Positions 37,119 through 46,043 of a stretch of 64,000 nt of DNA are shown piece after piece (position 1 is the first letter of the stretch; each line of letters begins with the position of its first letter). The notes under the pieces are model-generated. The model saw nothing but the letters and a program-made list of their open reading frames with translations, did not search any database and was not told the origin of the DNA. Location: the NCBI RefSeq assembly GCF_900168025.1, contig NZ_FUYN01000001.1, forward strand, positions 248,001 through 312,000, read 5' to 3'. A program made the position numbers and the translations under genes. The stretch comes from Acetoanaerobium noterae. Lineage in GTDB: Bacteria > Bacillota > Clostridia > Peptostreptococcales > Filifactoraceae.

Positions 37119-38384
37119 TTATGGATTAGGTATTCCTAGTTCTCTGCTCAGTAACGCTGCTTTTTGAGTTCTGTCAGTGTTTTTTAGTTCGGATAATAAA
37201 TTCGAAACAACAGTTGGTTTAGCTTGTTTTAATACTTGTACTAGCATATCTTGCTCTGTTATTCTAAACTTTCTTACATCATCAATCACATACTCTTTAT
37301 ATGATGGATTCTGGTTAGTCATTGTATCGACAATATCTGCTAAATCTGCAGGTTGCATTTTTTCATAGGCTTTTCTTAGGTTCGTAGTGTCTCTCTCATA
37401 TTCCTCTAAAACTCTAAGCGAATCTGAGATTACAGTGGATAAACTTCCTTCAAATGTAGATTCTAAATCCTCGTAATTTTTAATACTTTCGAGTACTTGT
37501 GATACATATTTATCATCAGAAAATTTATTTAAAATTTCTGATGCTTTGAAATAATCCATTTTAGAAAAAATTAATCCTAAGTCATCTAAGTTGAATTCTG
37601 TTGGTTCTTCTAATTTGGCCGCTGCCAAAACTGCATCCATTTTATTATATACTTGTGCCATTGATGTGTTTTTTCTTAGAAACTCATCATACTTTTCTTT
37701 TTCCTTTTTAACTGTATCATAGAACTCTTTGCTTAATGATAGTTCTAATTCAGTTGAGTATGTCGGGTTCATATAGTGAAGCAGCTTAGCTACAAAGTTC
37801 GGCTGCATTGTTTCCAAAGTTTTGGCCATAGTAGTAAAATCCATATTATAGGTCAAGGATTCCTCTATAGCATTTATAGCTCCTCTTACACCTAAAGAAG
37901 CGTAATGTGTAGAGTCAGTGCTTCTTTGAGCGTTAATTGCTGTTTGCATTGCTTCATATTCTCTTTGAAGTGTATCCTCTTTAGCTTCTTTAAGCTTAAT
38001 TTCATCTCTAATTTTAGAGGCCTTTAAGGAATTTTCTCCTATCATATAAGAAAACAATTCTTCGTAAAGCTTTTTATTCTCTTGTTTTAGAGCATATAGT
38101 TTATCAGCGGCTCTAGGTATATCTAGCGAAAGATAATATGAAGACAATTCTTTTATTCTCGTATCAACTTGTAACTCTGGCTCTGACTTAGGCTGAAATA
38201 GACCAACCCTCTTTGCAAGTGCATCAATATTTGTTTTTACGCCACTATTTGTGAAATATAAAATAGTTGATGATACTATGCCAATTATCAAGAGCCCTAA
38301 CACGACAAGAATCGCTGTTTTTAGTGCTCCAAATCTAGATTCTTTTGCCGTTAAGTCGTCTTGTATGATTGCTTCTTCACTCAC
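37119..38384 (-). CDS. YlxF/MotE-like membrane protein with MgtE-N-type repeats
   Basis: A 421-residue protein in the slot between fliJ and fliK that B. subtilis fills with ylxF. It has a cytoplasmic N-terminus, one membrane helix (about 24-46), a helical/coiled-coil region, and two stretches resembling the MgtE N-terminal superhelical repeat: around 185-225 (LETMQPNFVAKLLHYMNP) and around 335-415 (MQPADLADIVDTMTNQNP, then AKPTVVSNLLSEL). MotE-type proteins act as chaperones for stator or flagellar assembly. This one is about twice the usual YlxF size. The start is GTG after AGGAGG. Confidence 0.72.
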   Translation of the reverse strand: MSEEAIIQDDLTAKESRFGALKTAILVVLGLLIIGIVSSTILYFTNSGVKTNIDALAKRVGLFQPKSEPELQVDTRIKELSSYYLSLDIPRAADKLYALKQENKKLYEELFSYMIGENSLKASKIRDEIKLKEAKEDTLQREYEAMQTAINAQRSTDSTHYASLGVRGAINAIEESLTYNMDFTTMAKTLETMQPNFVAKLLHYMNPTYSTELELSLSKEFYDTVKKEKEKYDEFLRKNTSMAQVYNKMDAVLAAAKLEEPTEFNLDDLGLIFSKMDYFKASEILNKFSDDKYVSQVLESIKNYEDLESTFEGSLSTVISDSLRVLEEYERDTTNLRKAYEKMQPADLADIVDTMTNQNPSYKEYVIDDVRKFRITEQDMLVQVLKQAKPTVVSNLLSELKNTDRTQKAALLSRELGIPNP

Positions 38385-38396
38385 AAAGCCAGCCTC

Positions 38397-38837
38397 CTAT
38401 TTAGTGTTATTTTTATTAAATGTGACAATTTGGTCTATCATTTTTTCTTCTTCTTTTTTTTCGTTGTAAAGATACTTTTCATAGTCTTTTTCTTTTAGCT
38501 TTTCAAATGTTTTTCTTTCTTTTTGTAGTTCTAAATATTCTAGCCTTTTTTGGTTTAAGTTCGATTCCAAAGAGCTTATTTCGAATCTTAATGTATTAAT
38601 TTTTTTATCTAGAAAAAGTAAATACTGATTTATATTTCTTATTTCAAGAATTGAAATACCTCTTTTTCTATTATCGTTCAAGCTGAATTCTTTTTGTTTT
38701 TTTTCGCTAATTAAGGCTTCTAACTCTTCCTCTTTGATTTTTATAGCTTGCATTAATGTTACTATTTGATTCTTTTTTTCATCCTCTTGCTTTAATTTTA
38801 AATCTAGTACTCTTTGAAGCTTAAATCTAAACCCCAT
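38397..38837 (-). CDS. fliJ: Flagellar export chaperone FliJ
   Basis: A 146-residue, almost fully helical coiled-coil protein, the central stalk of the FliH-FliI ATPase complex. The start FRFKLQRVLDLKLKQEDEKK is typical of FliJ, and the rest is charged heptad-like sequence ending in a Lys/Glu-rich tail. It lies 11 nt after fliI. Sequence conservation in the family is low; the position makes the call secure. Confidence 0.9.
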   Translation of the reverse strand: MGFRFKLQRVLDLKLKQEDEKKNQIVTLMQAIKIKEEELEALISEKKQKEFSLNDNRKRGISILEIRNINQYLLFLDKKINTLRFEISSLESNLNQKRLEYLELQKERKTFEKLKEKDYEKYLYNEKKEEEKMIDQIVTFNKNNTK

Positions 38838-38848
38838 ATCATCACCTG

Positions 38849-40159
38849 CTAATCTAGAATGCCTCTTAACAGTTCAACAATTTCATCAAATGTTAATCTA
38901 TCATGAACGCCTTGCTTCAAAAAATCATTTATAGCCTCTATTTTTTCTATTGCCATATCTACTTTCTTGTTTGTCCCCTTAATATAAGCTCCTATATTTA
39001 TCAAATCCTCGGAGTCTCTATAAGTTGCCATCAAATCTTTTATTTGACCAACTATTCCAATATGTTCTTTATCAACTATATTAGGCATTACCCTGCTTAC
39101 ACTAGCTAGAATATCTATGGCTGGATAATGATTTTTATTTGCTAAGTTTCTAGATAAAACAATGTGTCCATCTAGTATCCCTCTAACAGCATCAGCAATC
39201 GGCTCATTCATATCATCGCCGTCTACAAGAACAGTGTAGAGCCCTGTAATAGAGCCTTTACTAGAATTCCCTGCTCTTTCAAGTAGCTTTGGTAGAACTG
39301 CAAAAACCGATGGAGTATAGCCTTTTGTAACAGGTGGTTCTCCTATAGCAAGTCCCACTTCTCTTTGAGCCATAGAAAATCTAGTTAGTGAGTCCATCAT
39401 TAAAACTACATTTTTGCCACAATCTCTAAAATATTCAGCTATTGATGTGGCAAGAAGTGCTCCTTTCATCCTGACTAAAGGCGGCTGATCGGATGTTACT
39501 ACAATAACCACAGATTTTTTTAAGCCTTCTTCCTCTAAATCATTATCTATGAATTCCTTAACTTCTCTTCCACGCTCTCCAATAAGTGCGATTACGTTTA
39601 TATCGGCCAAGGTATTTCTTGCTATCATACCTAGTAAAGTAGATTTACCTACTCCCGAACCAGCAAATATACCTATCCTTTGTCCTCTTCCACAAGTTAA
39701 AAATCCGTCTATTGCCTTTACTCCTAGTGGAAGTGGCTCAGTTATTTTTGTTCTAGAAAGTGGGTTTGGTGGTTGGTTGTTTACAGGATAAGAATAATTT
39801 AGCGATGGAGGTTCAAAATCATCTATAGGATTTCCCATTCCATCTAGTATTCTTCCAAGTAGCTGTTCTCCAACATCTACTTCTAGAGTATTACCAGTTG
39901 CAATAACCATCGAACCAGGTCCTATCCCTTCCATTTCTCCTAGAGGCATCAAAAGAACAGTATCTTCTTTAAATCCTACAACCTCAGCTAATACAGGGTC
40001 TTTTGATTTGATAGGATATATGTGGCAGGTTTCTCCAAGTCTAACTGCTGGACCTCTTGATTCAATAGTAAGTCCTATAACCCTAGAAACTTTACCTTTA
40101 TATTGATATAGGGATATCTCGTTTAGTCTATCATGATATTTTTTTAAGTTTGCAATCAT
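38849..40159 (-). CDS. fliI: Flagellum-specific ATPase FliI
   Basis: Hexameric ATPase that unfolds and feeds export substrates to the gate, related to F1 beta. The 436 residues show Walker A IFAGSGVGKSTLLG (near 165), GERGREVKEFI, the Walker-B Asp in VVLMMDSLTRFSMAQRE (near 250), and the VDGDDMNEPIADAVRGILDG stretch. Its ATG overlaps the fliH stop, so FliH and FliI are translationally coupled. Complete and typical. Confidence 0.97.
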   Translation of the reverse strand: MIANLKKYHDRLNEISLYQYKGKVSRVIGLTIESRGPAVRLGETCHIYPIKSKDPVLAEVVGFKEDTVLLMPLGEMEGIGPGSMVIATGNTLEVDVGEQLLGRILDGMGNPIDDFEPPSLNYSYPVNNQPPNPLSRTKITEPLPLGVKAIDGFLTCGRGQRIGIFAGSGVGKSTLLGMIARNTLADINVIALIGERGREVKEFIDNDLEEEGLKKSVVIVVTSDQPPLVRMKGALLATSIAEYFRDCGKNVVLMMDSLTRFSMAQREVGLAIGEPPVTKGYTPSVFAVLPKLLERAGNSSKGSITGLYTVLVDGDDMNEPIADAVRGILDGHIVLSRNLANKNHYPAIDILASVSRVMPNIVDKEHIGIVGQIKDLMATYRDSEDLINIGAYIKGTNKKVDMAIEKIEAINDFLKQGVHDRLTFDEIVELLRGILD

Positions 40160-40962
40160 ATATTATCACTGCTCATTATCAATTTACTAAACTCTCCAAT
40201 CAACTTCTTAATTTGGTGAGAAACAGATGGGTTAAGACTACCTGAATCACTCTCTATTTCTACATCGCCTTTTTTAAAATTATCAGCCACTTTAATTTCT
40301 ATCTTGCTGATTCCTGGATATGTTGCTAGAATTTTATTTTTGGCAAATTCTACTATTTCAAAATCCTCTTTAGACACTGTTATAATTAAATAATCTCTAA
40401 ATGTCATAGTTTCAATTGCATTTTTAATAATTCCTAGTATTATATCGTCATTTTCATCAAGAATCTTTCTAGTTATTTTCTCAACTGAGGCTAACACAAC
40501 TTGAATTATTTCTTGCTCCAAAGACTCAATGGATTGTTTTTTATAGTTTTCCGCTTCATCTATAATTTGATTGGCTTGTTCAATTAGCATATTATATTTT
40601 TGTATACTTTCGTTATAGCCCTTATCATAGCCTTCGTTGTAGCCTTTTTGCGATTCTGAAGCTCTTAGATTGTCTGCCTCATACTTTGATTCTTTAGTTA
40701 TTGCCTCGGCTTCTTTTCTAGCTTCATTTATCATAATCTCAGATTGAATTTTGGCATCAGCTAAGGTTTGTCTTGCTTGTTTTTCTAATTTTAGTTTGTA
40801 TTTAATTGCATTTTCGAGAGAATTTTCTCTAGAGCCAGCTTCTCCATTCACTTCGTCCGCAAGCTCCATATGAGTCATCTCATCAGAAGATGAACCAGAT
40901 ATACATACTTCCTCTTCCAAATCTACTCTAGTGGATTTAATCACTTTATACAATGATTTCAT
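40156..40962 (-). CDS. fliH: Flagellar assembly protein FliH
   Basis: Regulator and peripheral stalk of FliI. It has 268 residues from the ATG at 40962; GAGG eight bases upstream favours this over a GTG three codons earlier. The sequence is an acidic N-terminus, then a long helix with ADAKIQSEIMINEARKEAEA and the Tyr/Gly-rich stretch KGYNEGYDKGYNESI. The C-terminal globular end resembles the V/F-type ATP synthase E/delta subunit. It overlaps the end of fliG by 17 nt. Confidence 0.9.
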   Translation of the reverse strand: MKSLYKVIKSTRVDLEEEVCISGSSSDEMTHMELADEVNGEAGSRENSLENAIKYKLKLEKQARQTLADAKIQSEIMINEARKEAEAITKESKYEADNLRASESQKGYNEGYDKGYNESIQKYNMLIEQANQIIDEAENYKKQSIESLEQEIIQVVLASVEKITRKILDENDDIILGIIKNAIETMTFRDYLIITVSKEDFEIVEFAKNKILATYPGISKIEIKVADNFKKGDVEIESDSGSLNPSVSHQIKKLIGEFSKLIMSSDNI

Positions 40963-41968
40963 CTCCTCCACCTCTAGAGATTACAATTTCTCCAGCTTCT
41001 TCTAACCTTCTAATAGTATTAACAATATTTTGTTGAGCTTCTTCAACATCTCTAAGTCTTACTGGTCCCATAAAGTCCATATCTTCTCTTATCATTTCTG
41101 CCATACGCTTTGACATATTTGAGAAAATCAAATCAGACACTTCAGGCGTAGCTCCTTTAAGAGCAACTGTAAGCTCTTGATTTTCAATCTCACGAATAAA
41201 TCTTTGAATTGCTGTAGAATCAAGATTAATAATATCCTCAAATACAAACATTCTCTTTTTAATTTCTTCTGCTAGCTCTGGATCTGTAAGTTCAAGGTTT
41301 TCAATGATATATTTCTCTGTACCTCTATCAACTGAGTTAAGTATTTCTACAACTGAGCCAACTCCACCAGCCTTTGTATAATCTTGAGTAACAATATTTG
41401 ATAGTTTCTTTTCTAAAACAAGCTCAACCTCTTTAATAACCTCAGGGTAAGTTCTATCCATTGTGGCTATTCTTTTTGCTACTTCACTTTGCTTTTCTTG
41501 CGATAGTGAAGATAAAATCTGACCCGATTTAGATGGCTCCAAATAGGAAAGTATAAGCGCTATAGTTTGAGGATGCTCATTTTGAATGAAATTTACTAAT
41601 TGAGATGCATCTGCTTTTCTTGCAAAATCAAATGGTTTAACTTGAAGTGATGCAGTAAGTCTATTTATTACTTCAAATGCTTTATCTTTACCTAAAGATT
41701 TTTCAAGTATATCTTTAGCGTATCCAATTCCACCCTCAGAAATATATTCTTGCGCAACGCACATTTCATAGAATTCTTCCAGAATTTCTTCTTTAACTAA
41801 AGGGTCAACTTTTTTTACATTTGCTATTTCTAAAGTCATCTCTTCAATTTCTTCTTCAGTAAGATGTTGAAAAATTTTCGCAGAATGTTCTGGTCCTAGC
41901 GTTATAAGAAGAATAGCAGCTTTTTGTTTTCCATATAATTCAGTTTTTTTTGATGCAGCTTTGGACAT
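40946..41968 (-). CDS. fliG: Flagellar motor switch protein FliG
   Basis: C-ring protein that contacts the MS ring and the stator and generates torque. The 340 residues show three helical domains: GKQKAAILLITLGPEHSAKI at the N-terminus, the EHPQTIALILSYLEP motif in the middle domain, and the C-terminal torque helix containing MAEMIREDMDFMGPVRLRDV with its conserved charges. AGGAGGGT precedes the ATG. It lies between fliF and fliH. Confidence 0.97.
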   Translation of the reverse strand: MSKAASKKTELYGKQKAAILLITLGPEHSAKIFQHLTEEEIEEMTLEIANVKKVDPLVKEEILEEFYEMCVAQEYISEGGIGYAKDILEKSLGKDKAFEVINRLTASLQVKPFDFARKADASQLVNFIQNEHPQTIALILSYLEPSKSGQILSSLSQEKQSEVAKRIATMDRTYPEVIKEVELVLEKKLSNIVTQDYTKAGGVGSVVEILNSVDRGTEKYIIENLELTDPELAEEIKKRMFVFEDIINLDSTAIQRFIREIENQELTVALKGATPEVSDLIFSNMSKRMAEMIREDMDFMGPVRLRDVEEAQQNIVNTIRRLEEAGEIVISRGGGDEIIV

Positions 41969-41979
41969 TTACTACCCTC

Positions 41980-43545
41980 CTATTCTTCATCTAGCCAGGT
42001 TTTTAATAATTGAGTTACTATTTCTGGGTTTGTGTCAATAAGGCTTTCTATACTTTTCTTTCTCCCAGATTCTTTAATCTCAAGCTCTATCTGTTCAACC
42101 GCAGCTTTAGATATTGCAGATTCTTGTGGGATTTCCAAAAGCTTTTCTGCCTCTTTTTTCTTTTCTTTTCTTCTTTTCATAATCATATATATCCCTATTG
42201 CAAGAATTGGTATTAGTGCAATTACTCCAAATGCTATCCACATCCATATAGGAATTCCTTCTTGATTTGCAGTATCAGACAGTGCGTTTTGAATATCTTG
42301 ATTAAATGATTGAGCGTAAATCTCAACCGATTTAGTTTCTAATCCAGTAGCTGCATTTATAAGCGATGCTATCTCAGTTTTCTGCTCCTCGGTAAGCTCT
42401 CCACCTTCTAAGGAATCCTTATTGAGCACTACTGCAACTGTTAGACTTTCAATTTGTCCCTTAGCTTTTTCAACTGTTTTCACAATCTCATTAAGCTCAT
42501 AGTTTACTATTCTTTCATTCTTATCATAGTTAGAATTAAGTGCATTAGGGTCTAGAGTAGCATAATCTACCACTTCTTCTTCCGCATTGGCATCTACTCC
42601 TGGATTTCCAACAGCTTCTTGAGAGTTTTCAACTTTTTCTATATTTTCCTGTAAGCTTCTAACAAGCCCATCAGTCTCACCTTCAATAGGGGGTGCAAAT
42701 GATTTGCTTTGTGTATTATCAGTATCAAAATTAAGCTTTACACTAGCCATTACAGAAACATTTCCGTATCCATATATCGGAGCCAGAAAATTGTTAAGGC
42801 TTTTTTCTACATCTAATTTAACTTTATTCTGAAGTTCTAAATTAGTTTGAGAAACTAAAGTGTTATTAGTATCAGTACTATCTTCGTTTAATACCTGTCC
42901 ATTTGGTCCATGTACAGTTACATTCTCAGGCTTAAGTCCTTCTACGGAATTAGCAACTAACATAGTTATTCCTTGAATACTAGTTTGATCTAAACTTGCT
43001 TTATCATCTAAATTTAGAAATACACTTGCTTTTGCATCCATTTTATTTTCTTGTAAAATAAATTCTTGAGTTTTTGGAATACTCAAATTTACAAAAGCTT
43101 TTTTTACTCCTGGTATACTTTGGATTACATTAGCTATTTCATTTTGAAGAGCATAATTTCTAGCTTGATTCTTTTCATCATCGCTCATGAACATAGAATT
43201 TCTATTTATCAAATCATTGTAATCAAAAGTTGCATCAGGAAGTCCTGCTCCAGCTAAATCGATTTTAGCCTTATTTATATATGTATCTGGAACGCTAATA
43301 GAATTATCTTGATTTAATCTGTAAGGAATATTTAGCTCCTCTAATTGACTTGTAACCTCTGAAGCCGTTTTTAAATCAATATCTCTATATAAGGTCACAT
43401 AATTTGGTCTTGTGAGATAGATTATCATAGCAGTGGTAACCACTACTAACCCTAAGGCTAATCCTCCAAGCAATACCTTTTGTTTTGTTGAATATTTTTC
43501 GGAAAGCTTACCTGTTTTATCTTTAATATTATTAAAAAAGTCCAA
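41980..43545 (-). CDS. fliF: Flagellar MS-ring protein FliF
   Basis: Forms the MS ring, the first basal-body structure. The 521 residues have a membrane helix near 24-44, the YscJ-like ring-building domain (LNIPYRLNQDNSISVPDTYI), the second RBM region, and a C-terminal membrane helix (about 430-455). A cytoplasmic tail that binds FliG (SIESLIDTNPEIVTQLLKTW) completes it. The start is TTG, set by AAGAGGTG upstream. It follows fliE by 22 nt. Confidence 0.96.
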   Translation of the reverse strand: MDFFNNIKDKTGKLSEKYSTKQKVLLGGLALGLVVVTTAMIIYLTRPNYVTLYRDIDLKTASEVTSQLEELNIPYRLNQDNSISVPDTYINKAKIDLAGAGLPDATFDYNDLINRNSMFMSDDEKNQARNYALQNEIANVIQSIPGVKKAFVNLSIPKTQEFILQENKMDAKASVFLNLDDKASLDQTSIQGITMLVANSVEGLKPENVTVHGPNGQVLNEDSTDTNNTLVSQTNLELQNKVKLDVEKSLNNFLAPIYGYGNVSVMASVKLNFDTDNTQSKSFAPPIEGETDGLVRSLQENIEKVENSQEAVGNPGVDANAEEEVVDYATLDPNALNSNYDKNERIVNYELNEIVKTVEKAKGQIESLTVAVVLNKDSLEGGELTEEQKTEIASLINAATGLETKSVEIYAQSFNQDIQNALSDTANQEGIPIWMWIAFGVIALIPILAIGIYMIMKRRKEKKKEAEKLLEIPQESAISKAAVEQIELEIKESGRKKSIESLIDTNPEIVTQLLKTWLDEE

Positions 43546-43567
43546 TATAGTGCACCTCTTTCAGCCT

Positions 43568-43867
43568 CTATACTTGTATTCTCATTATTTCTTTGTATGC
43601 ATCAATTACTCTGTTTTTCACTTCAACTAAGGCCTGAAAGTTAACGCTGGAAACCTCTGCTGCAATTGTTAAATCGTGAAGATTATCTAGCTTCCCTGCG
43701 ATAAGCAAATCCGTAAGTTCTTGAGTATGTTTTTGACTATCACTTACATTGTATATTGAATTTTTTAAAAAATCAGAAAAAGGCATCTGCGGTTTTTCTA
43801 TTTTCTCGTTTGTATCTGTTAATCTCATAGGACTAGTATACGATAGTCCTCCAACCTTTATATCCAT
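43568..43867 (-). CDS. fliE: Flagellar hook-basal body protein FliE
   Basis: Adaptor between the MS ring and rod, 99 residues. The C-terminal half has the family pattern: LHDLTIAAEVSSVNFQALVE followed by VKNRVIDAYKEIMRIQV. An FSDFLKNSIYNVSDSQK stretch precedes it. The flgB-flgC-fliE-fliF order is the standard start of the fla/che operon. GGGAGTGG precedes the ATG. Confidence 0.95.
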   Translation of the reverse strand: MDIKVGGLSYTSPMRLTDTNEKIEKPQMPFSDFLKNSIYNVSDSQKHTQELTDLLIAGKLDNLHDLTIAAEVSSVNFQALVEVKNRVIDAYKEIMRIQV

Positions 43868-43880
43868 TTAATCCACTCCC

Positions 43881-44321
43881 TTATTTCCCAATTTCTAAAG
43901 CCTTTAAAAGCATACTTTTAGATGTATTAAGTGCTGTAACATTCGCCTCATAAGATCTTGTAGCACTTATCATATCAACCATTTCAGTTATTGTATCTAC
44001 GTTACTCATAGTAACATATCCTTTTTCGTCCGCATCAGGATGGCCTGGATTATATACCTGTCTAAATGGAGTTTTATCTTCTACGATTCCAACAATTTCT
44101 ACACCTTTATCAACATCTTTGCTCTTTTTACTTTCTAAAATACTCTTAAATGACTGCTTCTCCTCCGCTTCTTTAAAAACAACAACTTGTCTTCTATACG
44201 GATCTCCACTTTGAGTTCTAGTAGTATTTGCATTTGCAAGATTTTTTGAAATTACATCCATTCTGGTTCTCTCTGCTGTAAGAGCTGATGAGCTTATATT
44301 AATACTTGAAAAAATAGACAT
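43881..44321 (-). CDS. flgC: Flagellar proximal rod protein FlgC
   Basis: Exported proximal-rod subunit, 146 residues. The N-terminal rod signature SALTAERTRMDVISKNLANA and the C-terminal end MISATRSYEANVTALNTSKS are both present, with the YVTMSNVDTITEMVDM stretch before it. Its ATG overlaps the flgB stop; a run of Gs upstream serves as Shine-Dalgarno. Confidence 0.96.
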   Translation of the reverse strand: MSIFSSINISSSALTAERTRMDVISKNLANANTTRTQSGDPYRRQVVVFKEAEEKQSFKSILESKKSKDVDKGVEIVGIVEDKTPFRQVYNPGHPDADEKGYVTMSNVDTITEMVDMISATRSYEANVTALNTSKSMLLKALEIGK

Positions 44322-44713
44322 TAACTTCCCCCCCTAATAGCAGTTTTTAGTGTTTGGAAATTAGACGAAATTCTTTGTACTACAGCATTGTAATTAACTG
44401 TATTCTTAACTTGATTAGCAGCCTCAACATCAGCATTAACATTATTCCCATCTTCTCTGGTACTCACTGACATATCTCTTTTAATCGTGTATGGCGCGGA
44501 AGAATTATTTGATGGAATATCAATGTGTTTACTGTTAGTTTTAAAACCAGAAATATATTTATTTTTTGATTTATCTAAGTACTCCTCAAAGCTTACAACT
44601 TCTCTTTTGTAATTTGGAGTATTTACATTTGCAAGATTTTTGTTTATTGTTTCGTTTCTCAAGGTATACGCATTTAGTGCTGTATGCATATTTTTAATAT
44701 TAGAAAAATCCAT
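44321..44713 (-). CDS. flgB: Flagellar proximal rod protein FlgB
   Basis: Exported rod subunit, 130 residues, first gene of the long flagellar/chemotaxis operon. The N-terminus shows ALNAYTLRNETINKNLANVN and TPNYKREVVSFEEYL; the C-terminus has NTVNYNAVVQRISSNFQTLK. AAAGGAGG precedes the ATG. The upstream 250-bp gap holds the operon's likely control region, including a 20-bp operator-like palindrome. Confidence 0.95.
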   Translation of the reverse strand: MDFSNIKNMHTALNAYTLRNETINKNLANVNTPNYKREVVSFEEYLDKSKNKYISGFKTNSKHIDIPSNNSSAPYTIKRDMSVSTREDGNNVNADVEAANQVKNTVNYNAVVQRISSNFQTLKTAIRGGS

Positions 44714-44822
44714 AAAACTTCCCTCCTTTAGATAATAATTTAAAAATCCCTTACTTTATTATAATTAATTATTAAAATTTCCATCGTAAAAATATCTTAA
44801 CCACTCTATTGTACTATTATTG

Positions 44823-44842
44823 TAACCATTTCGAAATAGTTA
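44823..44842. promoter_or_regulatory. Operator-like palindrome before the flagellar operon
   Basis: TAACCATTTCGAAATAGTTA is a 20-bp palindrome with one mismatched pair (C27/A38 of the local numbering; nine of ten pairs match). It overlaps a -10-like TACAAT at 44819-44824, about 110 bp before the flgB ATG. It could bind a dimeric repressor or activator. The regulator is unknown. Confidence 0.4.
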
Positions 44843-44876
44843 TTATCTAAAATAAGTCTTTTGGACTACTAATTTA

Positions 44877-44903
44877 TTTTAGAGTGAGTCAAGTACTCTA
44901 AAA
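44877..44903. repeat. 9-bp hairpin in the flgB upstream gap
   Basis: TTTTAGAGT / ACTCTAAAA with a 9-nt loop. Neither strand has a clear U-tract after it. It may be a secondary element of the pot terminator region or part of a leader; function unknown. Confidence 0.5.
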
Positions 44904-44931
44904 TTTCATACTTTCTTGTTATTTACCCAAA

Positions 44932-44959
44932 AAGACGGCATAATCACTTATGCCGTCTT
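44932..44959 (-). terminator. Intrinsic terminator of the potABCD operon
   Basis: AAGACGGCATAA / TTATGCCGTCTT, a 12-bp stem with a 4-nt loop just after the potD stop. On the minus strand it is followed by TTTGGG, extending the T-run at the stem end. Confidence 0.85.
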
Positions 44960-44966
44960 AGCTTTA

Positions 44967-46004
44967 TTAATAAGATTTGATTTCCGTCCAAACTCTATCA
45001 TATTCTGTTGTAAACTCGCCTAAATCTGTAAATACTTCTCCCAATTTATTAAGGTCTCCTTTAGGGTAAAGATATTCATTATTTACTTCTTCTTCCGGAA
45101 GAAGCTCTAATGCTGCTTCATTAGGAGTTGAATATTTAATATACTCAGAGTTTCTAGCTGCTATATCTGGTCTCATCATAAAGTTAATAAATATTTCAGC
45201 TTCCTCTTTGTGGGCTGCTGTAGTTGGTATTGCCATACAGTCAAACCAAAGATTAGTCCCTTCTTTTGGTATAGCGTATGCCAAATCTTCATTTTCAGAC
45301 ATAAGAAGCATAGCATCTCCTGACCAAGCAAGTGACATAGCTGCTTCTCCAGCAATCATTTGTCCTTTGTATGTGTCAACTTCATATGAGCGAACTAATT
45401 TCTTTTGCTCTATTAATGCTTGTTTAGCTTCTTCTAGCTCAGCTGGATTTTTAGTGTTTAAAGAATAACCCAGTTTCTTAAGTGTTATTCCTATTGTATC
45501 TCTAGGAGAATCTAGCATTATAATTTGTCCCTCATATTTTGGATTCCATAGTATATTCCAGCTGTCCACTGGATCAGAAACTTTTGTCTTGTTGTATACT
45601 ATTCCCATTGTCCCCCAAAGATAAGGAACTGAATACTTTTGGTCTTTATCATACTCAAGATTCTGATATTGGCCTCCAATATTTTTCATATTCTCTAGCT
45701 TGCTAAAGTCTAATTCGTGTAGCAGTCCTCTTTGAATCATACTTTCAACCATATATTCAGATGGAAAAATTACATCGTATGAAGTTCCTCCAGCTTGAAT
45801 CTTGGCAAGCATTTCTTCGTTTGTTGCAAATTCTTCGTAGTTTATTTTAATATCAAATTCACTTTCAAAATCCTTAATTACTTCTGGATCTATATAGTCT
45901 CCCCAGTTATAAACATTTAACGTAGTAGATTTTGTATCCGAAGCACATCCTGCGAAAGTAAACACCATTGTTGCCATAAGTAAAATCATAAATATTTTTT
46001 TCAA
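44967..46004 (-). CDS. potD: Spermidine/putrescine ABC transporter, substrate-binding lipoprotein PotD
   Basis: Captures polyamines outside the membrane for import. The 345-residue protein starts with a lipoprotein signal peptide; the lipobox cysteine is in TFAGCASDTK (near 20). Typical PotD/PotF stretches follow: LNVYNWGDYIDPEVIKDFE, YDVIFPSEYMVESMI, and YLWGTMGIVYNKTKV. The start codon is TTG, placed by AAGGAG. It is last in potA-potB-potC-potD and is followed by the terminator. Spermidine versus putrescine preference cannot be told. Confidence 0.94.
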   Translation of the reverse strand: MKKIFMILLMATMVFTFAGCASDTKSTTLNVYNWGDYIDPEVIKDFESEFDIKINYEEFATNEEMLAKIQAGGTSYDVIFPSEYMVESMIQRGLLHELDFSKLENMKNIGGQYQNLEYDKDQKYSVPYLWGTMGIVYNKTKVSDPVDSWNILWNPKYEGQIIMLDSPRDTIGITLKKLGYSLNTKNPAELEEAKQALIEQKKLVRSYEVDTYKGQMIAGEAAMSLAWSGDAMLLMSENEDLAYAIPKEGTNLWFDCMAIPTTAAHKEEAEIFINFMMRPDIAARNSEYIKYSTPNEAALELLPEEEVNNEYLYPKGDLNKLGEVFTDLGEFTTEYDRVWTEIKSY

Positions 46005-46043
46005 GTTATCAACACTCCTTTATAAATAAAATTATATACTTAA

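Larger units (their letters stand above)
44714..44931 (-). promoter_or_regulatory. Intergenic control region upstream of flgB
   Basis: Non-coding gap between the pot terminator and flgB. Minus-strand -10-like TACAAT boxes occur at 44808-44813 and 44819-44824, but no convincing -35 box pairs with them, and I see no GCCGATAA-type sigma-D element. The gap also holds an imperfect 20-bp palindrome (44823-44842) and a 9-bp hairpin (44877-44903). The operon promoter must lie here or read through from pot; exact placement is uncertain. Confidence 0.45.

Noticed and set aside
44823-44842. CodY box at the flagellar palindrome
   Set aside because: The CodY consensus is a 15-bp odd-centred repeat; this site is even-centred on CG and does not fit.
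44729-44849. TAGATAATAA and TTATTATCTA inverted repeat about 100 bp apart before flgB
   Set aside because: Ten bp of pure A/T-rich sequence in a very AT-rich gap; likely chance without conservation data.
44714-44931. Sigma-D type promoter before flgB
   Set aside because: No GCCGATAA-like -10 element at suitable spacing from a TAAA box. TTGACT near 44890 lacks a matching -10 box 16-18 bp downstream.
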